Shown here: positions 7,622-13,317 of the stretch, one piece after another
Layout: each line of letters opens with the position of its first letter
Numbering within the stretch: the stretch's first letter is position 1
Source of the DNA: a virus
Reading direction: 5' to 3' (one strand)
Virus record (IMG/VR): IMGVR_UViG_3300031963_000539
Location: 1-33,905 of that record
Length of the DNA stretch: 33,905 bases
Translations under genes and position numbers: made by a program
The notes under the pieces: generated by a model
The model's database searches: none
What the model saw: the letters and a program-made list of their open reading frames with translations, nothing else
What the model was told of the DNA's origin: nothing

Positions 7622-7898
7622 AAAAACATTTACAATCTTTAAACAATTTACAATAAGCTTTTTCAACGTGCCAGTGAGGGGCTGCTATCAAGCCCACTAG
7701 TGAGGCAATAACTGGTGCATGCTTCATTAGCCAAAAGATAGCGGGTTCTGCATTTGCTCCTGTGGGGATAAGAGTGTGGGAGTTGCCTGAACTTATCAGG
7801 ATAGCAAGCAAACAAATAGTCCAAGTTGCTAAAAGACCGATGACGATAAAGTGAGAGATCAGCCTATTTAAACTAGGTTCATTGCGAGGGTAGATCAG
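7608..7898 (-). CDS. cryptic leftward frame for a small two-helix membrane protein, start unresolved
   Basis: On the minus strand an open frame of 96 codons runs from a stop just above 7898 to TAA at 7608-7610. It encodes two clear membrane-type segments: FIVIGLLATWTICLLAILI and, after a polar Asn/Ser/Thr loop, APVIASLVGLIA. A Cys/Lys/Phe-rich tail follows. The only standard start is TTG at 7811, which would cut the first helix in half. CTG codons at 7862 and 7898 would give whole helices but lack ribosome sites. Protein-like composition with no good start suggests a rare initiation codon, a start in a different frame, or a decayed gene. Two-helix size fits a holin or a superinfection exclusion protein; this is inference. 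Confidence 0.35.
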   Translation of the reverse strand: MIYPRNEPSLNRLISHFIVIGLLATWTICLLAILISSGNSHTLIPTGANAEPAIFWLMKHAPVIASLVGLIAAPHWHVEKAYCKLFKDCKCFFNKS

Positions 7899-7970
7899 TT
7901 AAAGCTTTTAAGCTAACCACTGACCTAATACGGGATGCTTTGTCCAATGGGGATAAGCGAGGTGTGGGTC
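7893..7970. other. foldable non-coding stretch within the 368-base gap 7622-7989
   Basis: The gap between the rightward gene ending at 7621 and the leftward gene ending at 7990 has no rightward gene. Within it, TCAGT at 7895-7899 pairs with ACTGA at 7919-7923 around an inner AGCTT-TT-AAGCT hairpin at 7903-7914. Next to it, GACC at 7922-7925 can pair with a GGTC near 7967, enclosing GCTT...TCC-AATG-GGGA...AAGC. The part from 7921 to 7977 is visibly richer in G and C than its surroundings. This could be a small RNA, a leader for the leftward frame at 7608-7898, or a transcription end region. No tRNA consensus is seen. Confidence 0.35.
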
Positions 7971-7989
7971 GGGCCGTTCAAAACTCAAT

Positions 7990-8289
7990 CTAAGAAACTC
8001 CAAAGATTTCTTCAAGATTTTTAATCTCGTTAAATAGTACGGTTGTTAAGTAAGAACTTTGAGTTGCTTTATTAGGGCTTAATTTCTTGTAGTTATATGA
8101 TTCTTTAATTTGTTCAATAAACTCAGATAATAGAAGTGGGTCTTCATCGAATGCGTAAATTAATATATGAATCTTAAATAAGACAGATGGTTGAATTACT
8201 CCATTCATCTTCATTATTTCTAAGAACTCATTCTTTAATTTAAGATCAATAATTAACTCCTTTGATGTTGAGTCTTTTATTGGCTGCAA
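7990..8289 (-). CDS. leftward small helical protein, possible regulator
   Basis: This 99-residue protein from TTG at 8289 is helical and rich in Lys, Glu, Ile and Leu, with no clear HTH and no membrane segment. It is the only confident leftward gene. Its divergence from the recombination operon across a 117-base control region resembles a repressor-type position, but I cannot show DNA binding. The start is doubtful: TTG 8289 has no ribosome site, while AAGGAG at 8262-8257 sits ideally before an ATT codon at 8250-8248. Internal ATGs at 8214 and 8208 are other choices. Confidence 0.6.
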   Translation of the reverse strand: MQPIKDSTSKELIIDLKLKNEFLEIMKMNGVIQPSVLFKIHILIYAFDEDPLLLSEFIEQIKESYNYKKLSPNKATQSSYLTTVLFNEIKNLEEIFGVS

Positions 8290-8406
8290 AATAGTTAAGC
8301 AAGTCTGTTTGACTTTGCTGCAAACTTTACATTACATTATTTTAAATTTACATCATTCGTGGTTTACTTCATAACCATTGAAGAACTTAATACTAGGAGG
8401 GAATAG
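8290..8406 (+). promoter_or_regulatory. divergent control region for the early recombination operon
   Basis: TTGACT at 8309-8314 and TACATT at 8333-8338 are spaced 18 bases apart and make a plausible rightward sigma70-type promoter. TTTACA is repeated at 8326-8331 and 8347-8352, 21 bases apart, and CTTCA-N7-TGAAG at 8367-8383 is a small dyad; both could be operators. On the other strand TAAAAT (8344-8339) could be a leftward -10, but its -35 is poor. AGGAGGG just before 8407 is the ribosome site of the exonuclease gene. Confidence 0.4.
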
Positions 8407-9207
8407 ATGCTAACTTGGCAAAAGTTATCAGACGAGGAATATCACTCAAGACCTGAGATCAGCTTTCATGGCTTAATGAACTGCTTACGATCATATCAGC
8501 ATTATCAAGCAGATAGACAGACGAAGAAAGAGACTCAAGCTATGCGCTTTGGGACGCTTGCTCATCTAATGGCCCTTGAGCCTTTAGAGTTTAAAAAGCG
8601 AGTAAAGGTATCTCCAAAGTTTGATAAAAGAACCAAGGAGGGGAAGGCTGGATATGAGGCATTTATTGCAACTCTTTTACCTTCTGACCTGGTAGTTGAC
8701 GAGGATGATTATACTAGACTCATGGGAATGCGAGCTAAACTTGATGAGGCCATGCTTGATCCAAATTTATCTTGGATATTTAAAGACATTGAAAGAATTG
8801 AGGAAGCTTTATTTTTTCAGATGCAAGTTAATGACACGTTAATTGATTGTAGAATGAAGCCAGATGCTGTCGGCACGACATTTATTTTAGATTATAAGAC
8901 AACTCAAGATGCTTCGGCTGAAGGATTTTGGAAAACAGTTAAGAGCTACAATTATGATTTGCAGCTTTATTTCTACCAATACGCTGAAAGTCTTGTTTCT
9001 AAGACACAAAAAGAATTGATTATTTTAGCGCAAGAAACTGAAGCTCCGTATGAGTTTCAATTTCATATCATTAATCAAGATGGCAAAGAACATGCTTGGA
9101 ATGTCTTAGATCTTGCTCTTAATAAGTACGTTCTTGGAAAGACTGGCAAGCAGACTGGTTATCCTAGAGCCGTGTGTGAATTGATGGTCAGGAGATCTTA
9201 TGAATGA
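8407..9207 (+). CDS. RecE-like / PDDEXK exonuclease (DUF3799-type)
   Basis: A 266-residue protein with the motifs of RecE-type and AddB-like PD-(D/E)XK nucleases: F-G-T-L-A-H53, E132/E133 in the middle, M-K-P-D153-A, I-L-D162-Y-K164-T, and a final Y-D-L-Q186-L-Y-F-Y. The length matches the isolated nuclease domain of E. coli RecE, without its long N-terminal region. The enzyme should chew 5' strands of duplex ends to leave 3' single strands. An ERF annealing protein is encoded 0.5 kb downstream in the same operon, giving a two-component recombination system. A strong AGGAGG leads the operon. Confidence 0.85.
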   Translation: MLTWQKLSDEEYHSRPEISFHGLMNCLRSYQHYQADRQTKKETQAMRFGTLAHLMALEPLEFKKRVKVSPKFDKRTKEGKAGYEAFIATLLPSDLVVDEDDYTRLMGMRAKLDEAMLDPNLSWIFKDIERIEEALFFQMQVNDTLIDCRMKPDAVGTTFILDYKTTQDASAEGFWKTVKSYNYDLQLYFYQYAESLVSKTQKELIILAQETEAPYEFQFHIINQDGKEHAWNVLDLALNKYVLGKTGKQTGYPRAVCELMVRRSYE

Positions 9208-9439
9208 AATTCAAAGACTTAAAAAGCAATTGAAAATAGCCTTAGAAGCTCTTGAATGGTATGACAATAATGGAGTGCTTGGGTATAAGGACATGAATCT
9301 AAAATATGATCACTTTGTTTATTTATCTGGTCAAAAAGCCCACGATGCTCTTAGAGACATATACCAAGTTCCATTGTCTGAGTGGCCTACGTTTAGAGGA
9401 AAAAGCTTAAAGGAGTACATCGATGAAAAAAATAGTTAG
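9200..9439 (+). CDS. hypothetical 79-residue protein
   Basis: The ATG overlaps the exonuclease stop by 8 bases and has AGGAG at 9190-9194 inside that gene, so the two are probably translated in step. The first 20 residues are a basic-acidic helix, possibly coiled coil; the rest contains W-Y-D-N-N-G and an aromatic-rich middle. No family is recognised. As part of the exonuclease-ERF operon it may be an accessory to recombination or just a small early gene. Confidence 0.55.
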   Translation: MNEIQRLKKQLKIALEALEWYDNNGVLGYKDMNLKYDHFVYLSGQKAHDALRDIYQVPLSEWPTFRGKSLKEYIDEKNS

Positions 9440-9632
9440 AGATCGAGTTGTTTATGAGCATGGCATTTATTGGCTCGAGGGAGAATTTATTAAAGTCCTA
9501 ATGAAAAAGCCTTTTGATAAATCTAAAATGCCGCAAGATTTAATCAACGAGGATACAATTTTTGATGTTGAATTTATAGATAATGCTGAATATGATTTAC
9601 ACATCAATGCGAGAATTATAAGCACATATTAA
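9423..9632 (+). CDS. hypothetical 69-residue protein
   Basis: This gene begins inside the end of the previous one, with AAAGGAG about 8 bases before its ATG. The product is beta-strand-rich with alternating charged and aliphatic residues (IVRDRVVYEHGIYWLEGEF) and has no recognised motif. It could be a small DNA-mimic-like or regulatory protein given its acidic C-terminal half, but nothing in the sequence proves this. Confidence 0.55.
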   Translation: MKKIVRDRVVYEHGIYWLEGEFIKVLMKKPFDKSKMPQDLINEDTIFDVEFIDNAEYDLHINARIISTY

Positions 9633-9662
9633 GTTAATAAAGAAACTTCAGGAGGAGATCAA

Positions 9663-10112
9663 ATGACAGAAGTTAAGAATCTAAAAAGCGCATTAGCTAA
9701 GGCCCAAGGCGCGATCAAGGGCGCAAAGAAATCACAAGACAATCCATTTTTTAAATCTAAGTTTGCAGATCTAGCAGAATGTCTAGAGGTCATCCAAGAG
9801 CCAGCATCAAAGAATGGTCTAAGTCTTATTTTCAATTTTAAAACTGAATTTGTTGGGGAGCATCCTGCAACCTATTGTCAGTATATTTTAGCGCACGAGT
9901 CAGGCGAAGAGATTAAATCTGATTGGCTCTTAATGTTTATGAAAGATAAAACCCCTCAAGGATTTGGAGCTGCTTGTACATATTATAAGCGGCAACTAAT
10001 TAAGGCCATTTATCAAATCCCTGAAGTGGATGATGATGGCAACGAGGCGTCTGGATTAGCTAATCAACAGGGCCAAAAGCCACCATTAAAAAACTACGCT
10101 CCAAAGGTCTAG
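9663..10112 (+). CDS. erf: ERF-family single-strand annealing protein
   Basis: A 149-residue protein with hallmarks of the ERF superfamily: an N-terminal helix rich in Lys and Ala, N-P-F-F-K-S-K-F-A-D-L at about 27-37, a central strand pair ending in S-D-W, and G-A-A-C-T-Y-Y-K-R-Q followed by an acidic D-D-D-G-N stretch. ERF proteins anneal complementary single strands and act with a 5'-3' exonuclease, here the RecE-like product encoded at 8407. The last 25 residues are polar and Pro/Gln-rich, as in other members. A strong AGGAGGAG precedes the start. Confidence 0.85.
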   Translation: MTEVKNLKSALAKAQGAIKGAKKSQDNPFFKSKFADLAECLEVIQEPASKNGLSLIFNFKTEFVGEHPATYCQYILAHESGEEIKSDWLLMFMKDKTPQGFGAACTYYKRQLIKAIYQIPEVDDDGNEASGLANQQGQKPPLKNYAPKV

Positions 10113-10116
10113 TAAA

Positions 10117-10359
10117 ATGATGACAAGAGATGATTTTAGAAAACTCATTGCTGGTCATTTTGCTTTAATGAATGGCATTGAAAGAGATTCATTAACTAAG
10201 TATGTCGAGGGTGGTTTATTTGCCTTCGACTTTTTTCAGAAAAATTGGGGCAAGTATGAAAGATTTAATCGTTCGAGCAATGAAGAGACTCAATCTACAA
10301 ACTGGGACAAGTCAGTACATGAATGTGTACAACAGAAGAACGAAGTTACTACAAATTGA
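10117..10359 (+). CDS. hypothetical 80-residue protein
   Basis: It starts 4 bases after the ERF stop. The N-terminal half is helical with aromatic residues (FRKLIAGHFALMNG, F-A-F-D-F-F-Q-K-N-W-G-K-Y), and the C-terminal third is polar and unstructured-looking. The frame overlaps the next gene by about 100 bases, which is unusual in this compact genome, so either the end of this gene or the start of the next could be misplaced. No family is recognised. Confidence 0.5.
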   Translation: MMTRDDFRKLIAGHFALMNGIERDSLTKYVEGGLFAFDFFQKNWGKYERFNRSSNEETQSTNWDKSVHECVQQKNEVTTN

Positions 10360-10588
10360 GTTTAATGATTCGGAATTTAACGAAATGTCTATCATGGCTT
10401 ATCTTGTGGGTGATATTGATTTAGACGTTCTTAGATTAATCATAAATAAATTTACAACTTCACTTGAGTTTTTGGCTGTTGAAAGTCCATATTGGGCTAA
10501 TCAAGAAAAGTTTACGAAACGACAATTGGTTCAAGTAATCTTGTTTCAATATAGACTTAAGGAATTTTTAAGGAGTGCAGATGTTTAG
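10256..10588 (+). CDS. hypothetical 110-residue protein, start uncertain
   Basis: I place the start at ATG 10256, preceded by GGGG at 10247-10250; the frame is open from 10202, but that ATG has no good site. A later ATG at 10319 would shorten the overlap with the previous gene. The C-terminal 75 residues are helical, with a conserved-looking stretch around FTKRQLVQVILFQYRLKEF. No known domain is seen. Its stop overlaps the start of the next small membrane protein gene. Confidence 0.45.
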   Translation: MKDLIVRAMKRLNLQTGTSQYMNVYNRRTKLLQIEFNDSEFNEMSIMAYLVGDIDLDVLRLIINKFTTSLEFLAVESPYWANQEKFTKRQLVQVILFQYRLKEFLRSADV

Positions 10589-10745
10589 TGATAATTTTCT
10601 TGAAGGATTTGCTACAGGTTGCATTATTTTATCTTTAATTATTGTGGCTTTCTTGCTTGGTGGACAACTTAAAGAAGAAAGTCTATCTAAGGGAACAACA
10701 TTTCTAGTATATGATGTGAAATATCAATGTGAGGTCATAAAGTGA
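10581..10745 (+). CDS. 54-residue single-span membrane protein
   Basis: AGGAG at 10570-10574 stands 6 bases before the ATG, and the frame runs to TGA at 10743-10745. Residues about 10-27 (FATGCIILSLIIVAFLL) make one membrane span, and the C-terminal half is polar with two more cysteines possible for pairing (C14 within the span, C50 outside). The stop overlaps the GTG start of the HTH gene (GTGA), so both are likely translated together. A role in superinfection exclusion or host membrane change is possible but not shown. Confidence 0.6.
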   Translation: MFSDNFLEGFATGCIILSLIIVAFLLGGQLKEESLSKGTTFLVYDVKYQCEVIK

Positions 10746-10942
10746 ATATCAATAACTTAGATATAGCATCTAGGATTATCACATACATAAATAAAAGAGG
10801 CATCACTCAAAAGGAATTTTCCAAGAGAGCAAATGTCTCAAAATATAGTCTTCACAGATGGATTAAAGAAGGTAAGAAAATCAATAATTCTGATTTAGAA
10901 AAATTGAATCATTTCTTTAATATGAATGATGAAAACGGATGA
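10742..10942 (+). CDS. Cro/CI-type HTH DNA-binding protein
   Basis: A 66-residue protein starting with GTG. Residues about 21-44 (ITQKEFSKRANVS followed by SLHRWIKEG) form the helix-turn-helix of the XRE family, and 48-60 form a closing helix. At this length it is a bare DNA-binding domain, like Cro-type regulators. The repeats TTGCGACAA at 10971-11011 lie only 29 bases after its stop and are the best candidate operator. It overlaps the stop of the membrane protein before it. It could switch the downstream early genes (11036 onward) on or off. Confidence 0.75.
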   Translation: MNINNLDIASRIITYINKRGITQKEFSKRANVSKYSLHRWIKEGKKINNSDLEKLNHFFNMNDENG

Positions 10943-10958
10943 TATTTGTGGGGTGGCT

Positions 10959-11039
10959 ATGAATATTCTAATTGCGACAATAATGCAGAATTGCGACAAA
11001 TTATGTCGCGATATTAAAACGAAGGAAAGTAAATTATGA
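10959..11039 (+). CDS. possible 26-residue leader peptide over the operator repeats
   Basis: An ATG at 10959, with a GGGGTGG just upstream, opens a 26-codon frame ending in TGA at 11037-11039. That stop overlaps the ATG of the next gene (ATGA), the usual coupling sign in this genome. It encodes an N-terminal MNILIATIM and a polar, Lys- and Cys-containing end. The frame runs across the TTGCGACAA repeats, so it could be accidental. If translated it may act as a coupling or leader peptide. Confidence 0.3.
   Translation: MNILIATIMQNCDKLCRDIKTKESKL
10971..11011. promoter_or_regulatory. TTGCGACAA direct and inverted repeats, candidate operator
   Basis: ATTGCGACAA occurs at 10971-10980 and again at 10990-10999, 19 bases apart. 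The second copy also forms an inverted repeat, GCGACA-N5-TGTCGC, at 10993-11009 with partly matching flanks. Two direct copies plus a dyad within 41 bases, immediately after a Cro/CI-type gene, is the normal look of a phage operator. GC-rich cores in an AT-rich stretch make a chance match less likely. A matching -35/-10 pair is not obvious. Confidence 0.5.
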
Positions 11040-11428
11040 GTAAGTATCCTTTGATTGAGGCTATGGGATTGACTGTTTTTCAAGTCGAAGCAAATCCAAA
11101 TGAATGGATAGATCCAAAAGATAAAATTATTTTTGATTATGTTTCTGCTGCAAGTCTTGAAAAAGCCTTGCAAGATTCGCCTGTGGTTTGGGGATCAGAA
11201 AAATCTGATTCATATTTTATGCCTTATTTAAAATTTGATTCAATCGAATTACAAGATGGATCAAATGCAATTAAAGGTCGCCTTGTCTGCATCCAGCCAT
11301 TGAAAAAGAAAACCAAGAAAGAAGCGGCTTTGGAATTTCTTGAAAAGTTTTTAGACGAAAATAAAAGATGGTCAAATCCTGAAGATGCTGCCAAAGATGC
11401 TAAAGAAATATTGGAGATGCCAGAATGA
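11036..11428 (+). CDS. hypothetical 130-residue early protein
   Basis: An AAGGAAAG site precedes the ATG. The first 85 residues are mixed alpha-beta with several aromatic residues; residues about 88-130 are a Lys/Glu-rich helical tail (KKKTKKEAALEFLEKFLDENK). I recognise no family. It is the first full gene after the operator-like repeats, so its expression may be controlled by the HTH protein at 10742. It overlaps the next gene by 4 bases (ATGA). Confidence 0.55.
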   Translation: MSKYPLIEAMGLTVFQVEANPNEWIDPKDKIIFDYVSAASLEKALQDSPVVWGSEKSDSYFMPYLKFDSIELQDGSNAIKGRLVCIQPLKKKTKKEAALEFLEKFLDENKRWSNPEDAAKDAKEILEMPE

Positions 11429-11733
11429 GTGAGCAGAATTATGAAATTCAAAGATGCGGATTAAGTAAGGATTGTGCAAAACTTTCAAGAGACTTCTTTC
11501 ATATTAGCTCAGCACTAGAATCATTACAGCAAGAAAACGCCAAGCTGAAAGAGCAGCTTGCAGAGATAACAAGAGGCGGTCTTGTTAAAATTGCAGACTT
11601 ACCTTTTGAGGTAAAAATTAGCTCATCAATTTATATAGGTGAGCCAATGATGTTTTTACCTCCAAAAGATTTTTCCGCTTTAGAAAAGCATATTAAAGAA
11701 AAACGAATAACAATAGAAAGCGCAGGGGAGTGA
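11425..11733 (+). CDS. hypothetical coiled-coil protein
   Basis: A 102-residue protein. Residues about 27-50 (ISSALESLQQENAKLKEQLAEI) have clear heptad spacing for a short coiled coil, so it is probably a dimer or trimer. The C-terminal half has strands and a P-P-K-D-F-S motif. There is one C-G-L-S-K-D-C pair near the N-terminus but no zinc finger pattern. Function unknown. Its stop codon is part of the dyad at 11731-11760. Confidence 0.55.
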   Translation: MSEQNYEIQRCGLSKDCAKLSRDFFHISSALESLQQENAKLKEQLAEITRGGLVKIADLPFEVKISSSIYIGEPMMFLPPKDFSALEKHIKEKRITIESAGE

Positions 11734-11760
11734 TAAGTAAATCTATATAAAAACTTATCA
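11731..11760. promoter_or_regulatory. perfect 8-bp dyad TGATAAGT-N14-ACTTATCA
   Basis: The two arms at 11731-11738 and 11753-11760 are exact reverse complements around an A/T loop that contains TATATAA. The dyad begins at the stop codon of the coiled-coil gene. No T-run follows on either strand, so an ordinary intrinsic terminator is unlikely. It could be an operator, an mRNA processing hairpin, or a binding site overlapping a -10-like TATAAA at 11746-11751. The rest of the gap to 11826 shows nothing else. Confidence 0.4.
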
Positions 11761-11826
11761 AAATAGCTACGAAATCAATACGAATTTTTAGCAAAAGTGA
11801 AGTGCAATAAAGTCATGGGGGATTTA

Positions 11827-12114
11827 ATGAACTTAACTGAAGAAAACATAAACATTTTAATTGATAAGATGAGAGCAGAAATTGATGCTGGATGGTCGAT
11901 TGTTATGGCTCGAAAGAAGATATTAAAATCTGATTCAAATTCAATTTGTAAGAAAGTTATGATGTCGCGCCAATATAAAGAGTTACTCAATGAATACTTA
12001 AAAAGTAAGAAGTTGAATTATTACTATGAAATATCAAATGGAAAATTAAATTGTAAAACTGGAAGAAGGAAGAGTTTAAAAAATGTCAGCAATGGAAAAT
12101 CTAAAGAAGTTTAA
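11827..12114 (+). CDS. hypothetical basic protein, possibly DNA-binding
   Basis: I place the start at ATG 11827 because GGGGGAT at 11816-11822 fits it; the frame is open from 11797. The 95-residue product is strongly basic and helical. Residues about 20-47 have a pattern reminiscent of a helix-turn-helix (GWSIVMARKKILKS followed by S-I-C-K-K-V-M-M-S-R-Q-Y), and the C-terminus is Lys/Arg/Asn-rich. DNA or RNA binding is plausible from charge, but no family is recognised. It overlaps the next small gene by 32 bases. Confidence 0.5.
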   Translation: MNLTEENINILIDKMRAEIDAGWSIVMARKKILKSDSNSICKKVMMSRQYKELLNEYLKSKKLNYYYEISNGKLNCKTGRRKSLKNVSNGKSKEV

Positions 12115-12223
12115 AAAGTCGTATGACAAGAACAAAGAAGACGTTTATGGAGTTAGTGTTACATCAATTTTAATTTTAATCATTGAAGCAATTATTGAAA
12201 TGGAGGAAAGAAATGCAAAATAA
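12083..12223 (+). CDS. 46-residue small protein with hydrophobic C-terminal helix
   Basis: The frame from ATG 12083 (AGGAAGA upstream) to TAA at 12221-12223 links the genes on both sides: it overlaps the basic gene before and the SSB-tailed gene after. The N-terminal half is Lys-rich; the second half, VTSILILIIEAIIEM, is a short hydrophobic helix that may sit on a membrane or a partner protein. Codons look like those of the neighbours. No family is known to me. Confidence 0.5.
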   Translation: MSAMENLKKFKKSYDKNKEDVYGVSVTSILILIIEAIIEMEERNAK

Positions 12224-12515
12224 TAACAACAATAGGCCAAAGCTCCAAGTTGGTTCTTTTTGGACTAGAACTAGCAAGGCTGGAAATCAGTACACATCAG
12301 GACTTTTAAAGCGTGAATCCTTGATGGAGTTATTATCTAAAACACAAGATGCTGAAATTAAGGTTATGTTATTTAGTAATAGGAAAACAAACGAAAAACA
12401 GCCAGATTTTAAGCTTATGAGTTCAGATGTTGACTTTGTGAAAAAAGAAAATCACAATTTTTCTCCTGAGCCACCACAATCAATTTTTGACAGTGAAGAC
12501 TCAATACCATTTTAG
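12213..12515 (+). CDS. small protein with SSB-type acidic C-terminal tip
   Basis: The start at ATG 12213 has GGAGG at 12202-12206; the longer frame from 12183 lacks a site. The product has 100 residues. Residues about 12-65 (VGSFWTRTSKAGNQYTSG, then K-V-M-L-F-S-N and D-F-K-L-M-S) look like a compact beta domain, perhaps an OB-like or DUF736-like fold. The last residues are F-D-S-E-D-S-I-P-F. This acidic, Pro-Phe-ending tip is how bacterial single-strand binding proteins recruit repair enzymes. In an operon with RecE, ERF and RusA functions, an ssDNA-binding or host-recruiting role is likely. Confidence 0.6.
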   Translation: MQNNNNNRPKLQVGSFWTRTSKAGNQYTSGLLKRESLMELLSKTQDAEIKVMLFSNRKTNEKQPDFKLMSSDVDFVKKENHNFSPEPPQSIFDSEDSIPF

Positions 12516-12524
12516 GAGAAAAAG

Positions 12525-12674
12525 ATGCCATTGAAAAAAGGATATTCTAAGGAATCAGTGAGTAAGAACATTAAGACAGAGATGAAAGCTGGAAAAAGTC
12601 AAAAGCAATCAGTTGCAATTGCTCTGGATGTTGCTAAAAAGGCAAAAGCTAAGGCTAAGAAAAATAAAAAGTAA
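12525..12674 (+). CDS. DUF6496-like small basic phage protein
   Basis: A 49-residue, strongly basic protein beginning MPLKKGYSKESVSKNI, with G-K-S-Q-K-Q-S-V-A-I-A-L-D in the middle and a Lys/Ala tail. This pattern is common in small conserved phage proteins of unknown function. TTAGGAGAAAAAG precedes the ATG. The stop overlaps the ATG of the RusA-like gene (TAATG), indicating coupling. A nucleic-acid-binding role is suggested only by charge. Confidence 0.7.
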   Translation: MPLKKGYSKESVSKNIKTEMKAGKSQKQSVAIALDVAKKAKAKAKKNKK

Positions 12675-13147
12675 TGGAATTTTGGCTTGATGGCTTTCCA
12701 ATGCCTCCGTCAATTAATGAACAATTGATGTCAGTCAGAGGAAGGCTAATAAAGACAAAGAAAGCTCGAGAGTTTGACAAACAGGTGAATGAGTATTGTC
12801 GAGCAAATCGGGCTATTATTAAGGAGATTAAGAAAGAATTAACTCCTGCCCTTGCCATGCAAGGATTAAAGATTGATTGTTTTTTTGCTTTTCATGAAGA
12901 TAGACTTGTAACTAAGACAAAAAAGGCCAAGGACTGGCTCAAGGTGCTTGACGCTAACAATCGGCTAAAATCGACGCTTGACGGAATATCTAAGGCACTT
13001 GAAATTGACGATAAATTTTTTATCGCTGGAAACTGCGAAAAGGTATCATGCAAGTCATTAGAAGACCAAAGAGTCTTAATAAGGATAAAGCCACAGAATC
13101 TAAAGAATCTGGAAGCAGTCCTATTTATGATGAAACTAAATCAGTAG
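12674..13147 (+). CDS. rusA: RusA-like Holliday junction resolvase
   Basis: A 157-residue protein of usual RusA-family size. It has the N-terminal G-F-P-M-P-P-S-I-N strand, a basic middle, and the active-site block L-D-A-N-N-R-L-K-S-T-L-D-G, then A-L-E-I-D-D-K and a final V-L-I-R-I strand. RusA cleaves four-way junctions symmetrically, which would clear recombination intermediates before packaging. In E. coli RusA two aspartates flank one residue in this block; here the second position is Asn, a variation that I believe occurs in some relatives. The last 100 bases overlap the next gene. Confidence 0.8.
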   Translation: MEFWLDGFPMPPSINEQLMSVRGRLIKTKKAREFDKQVNEYCRANRAIIKEIKKELTPALAMQGLKIDCFFAFHEDRLVTKTKKAKDWLKVLDANNRLKSTLDGISKALEIDDKFFIAGNCEKVSCKSLEDQRVLIRIKPQNLKNLEAVLFMMKLNQ

Positions 13148-13317
13148 AAACTAAGTTTGTCACAAATCTTTATCTTGGTGATGAGATTTCAGTCGATGGC
13201 CCGACTAAGGTTGTGTTCCTGGGAATGACTGGAAAAAATCAAGCTCAACTCTTGTTTAAGTCCCCCCGATCAACGAAGATCAAAAAGGGTGGGGGAAGCG
13301 ATGGATCTCGGAAATAA
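13048..13317 (+). CDS. possible CsrA-like RNA-binding protein
   Basis: An 89-residue product. The first 40 residues are polar, Ser/Lys/Glu-rich and overlap the RusA gene. Residues about 42-80 read L-Y-L-G-D-E-I-S-V, a short insertion, V-V-F-L-G-M-T-G-K-N-Q-A, then K-S-P-R-S-T-K-I. This matches the strand order of CsrA (I-G-D-x-I-x-V, L-x-V-x-G-x-x-V, A-P-x-x-x-x-V). CsrA proteins bind GGA motifs in mRNA leaders and could shift host or phage translation. The match is by eye and the long overlap with RusA lowers confidence. It ends 17 bases into the next gene. Confidence 0.45.
   Translation: MQVIRRPKSLNKDKATESKESGSSPIYDETKSVETKFVTNLYLGDEISVDGPTKVVFLGMTGKNQAQLLFKSPRSTKIKKGGGSDGSRK

Noticed and set aside
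7660-7990. tRNA gene in the non-coding gap
   Set aside because: Hairpins exist, but no T-loop consensus or acceptor stem pairing could be found.
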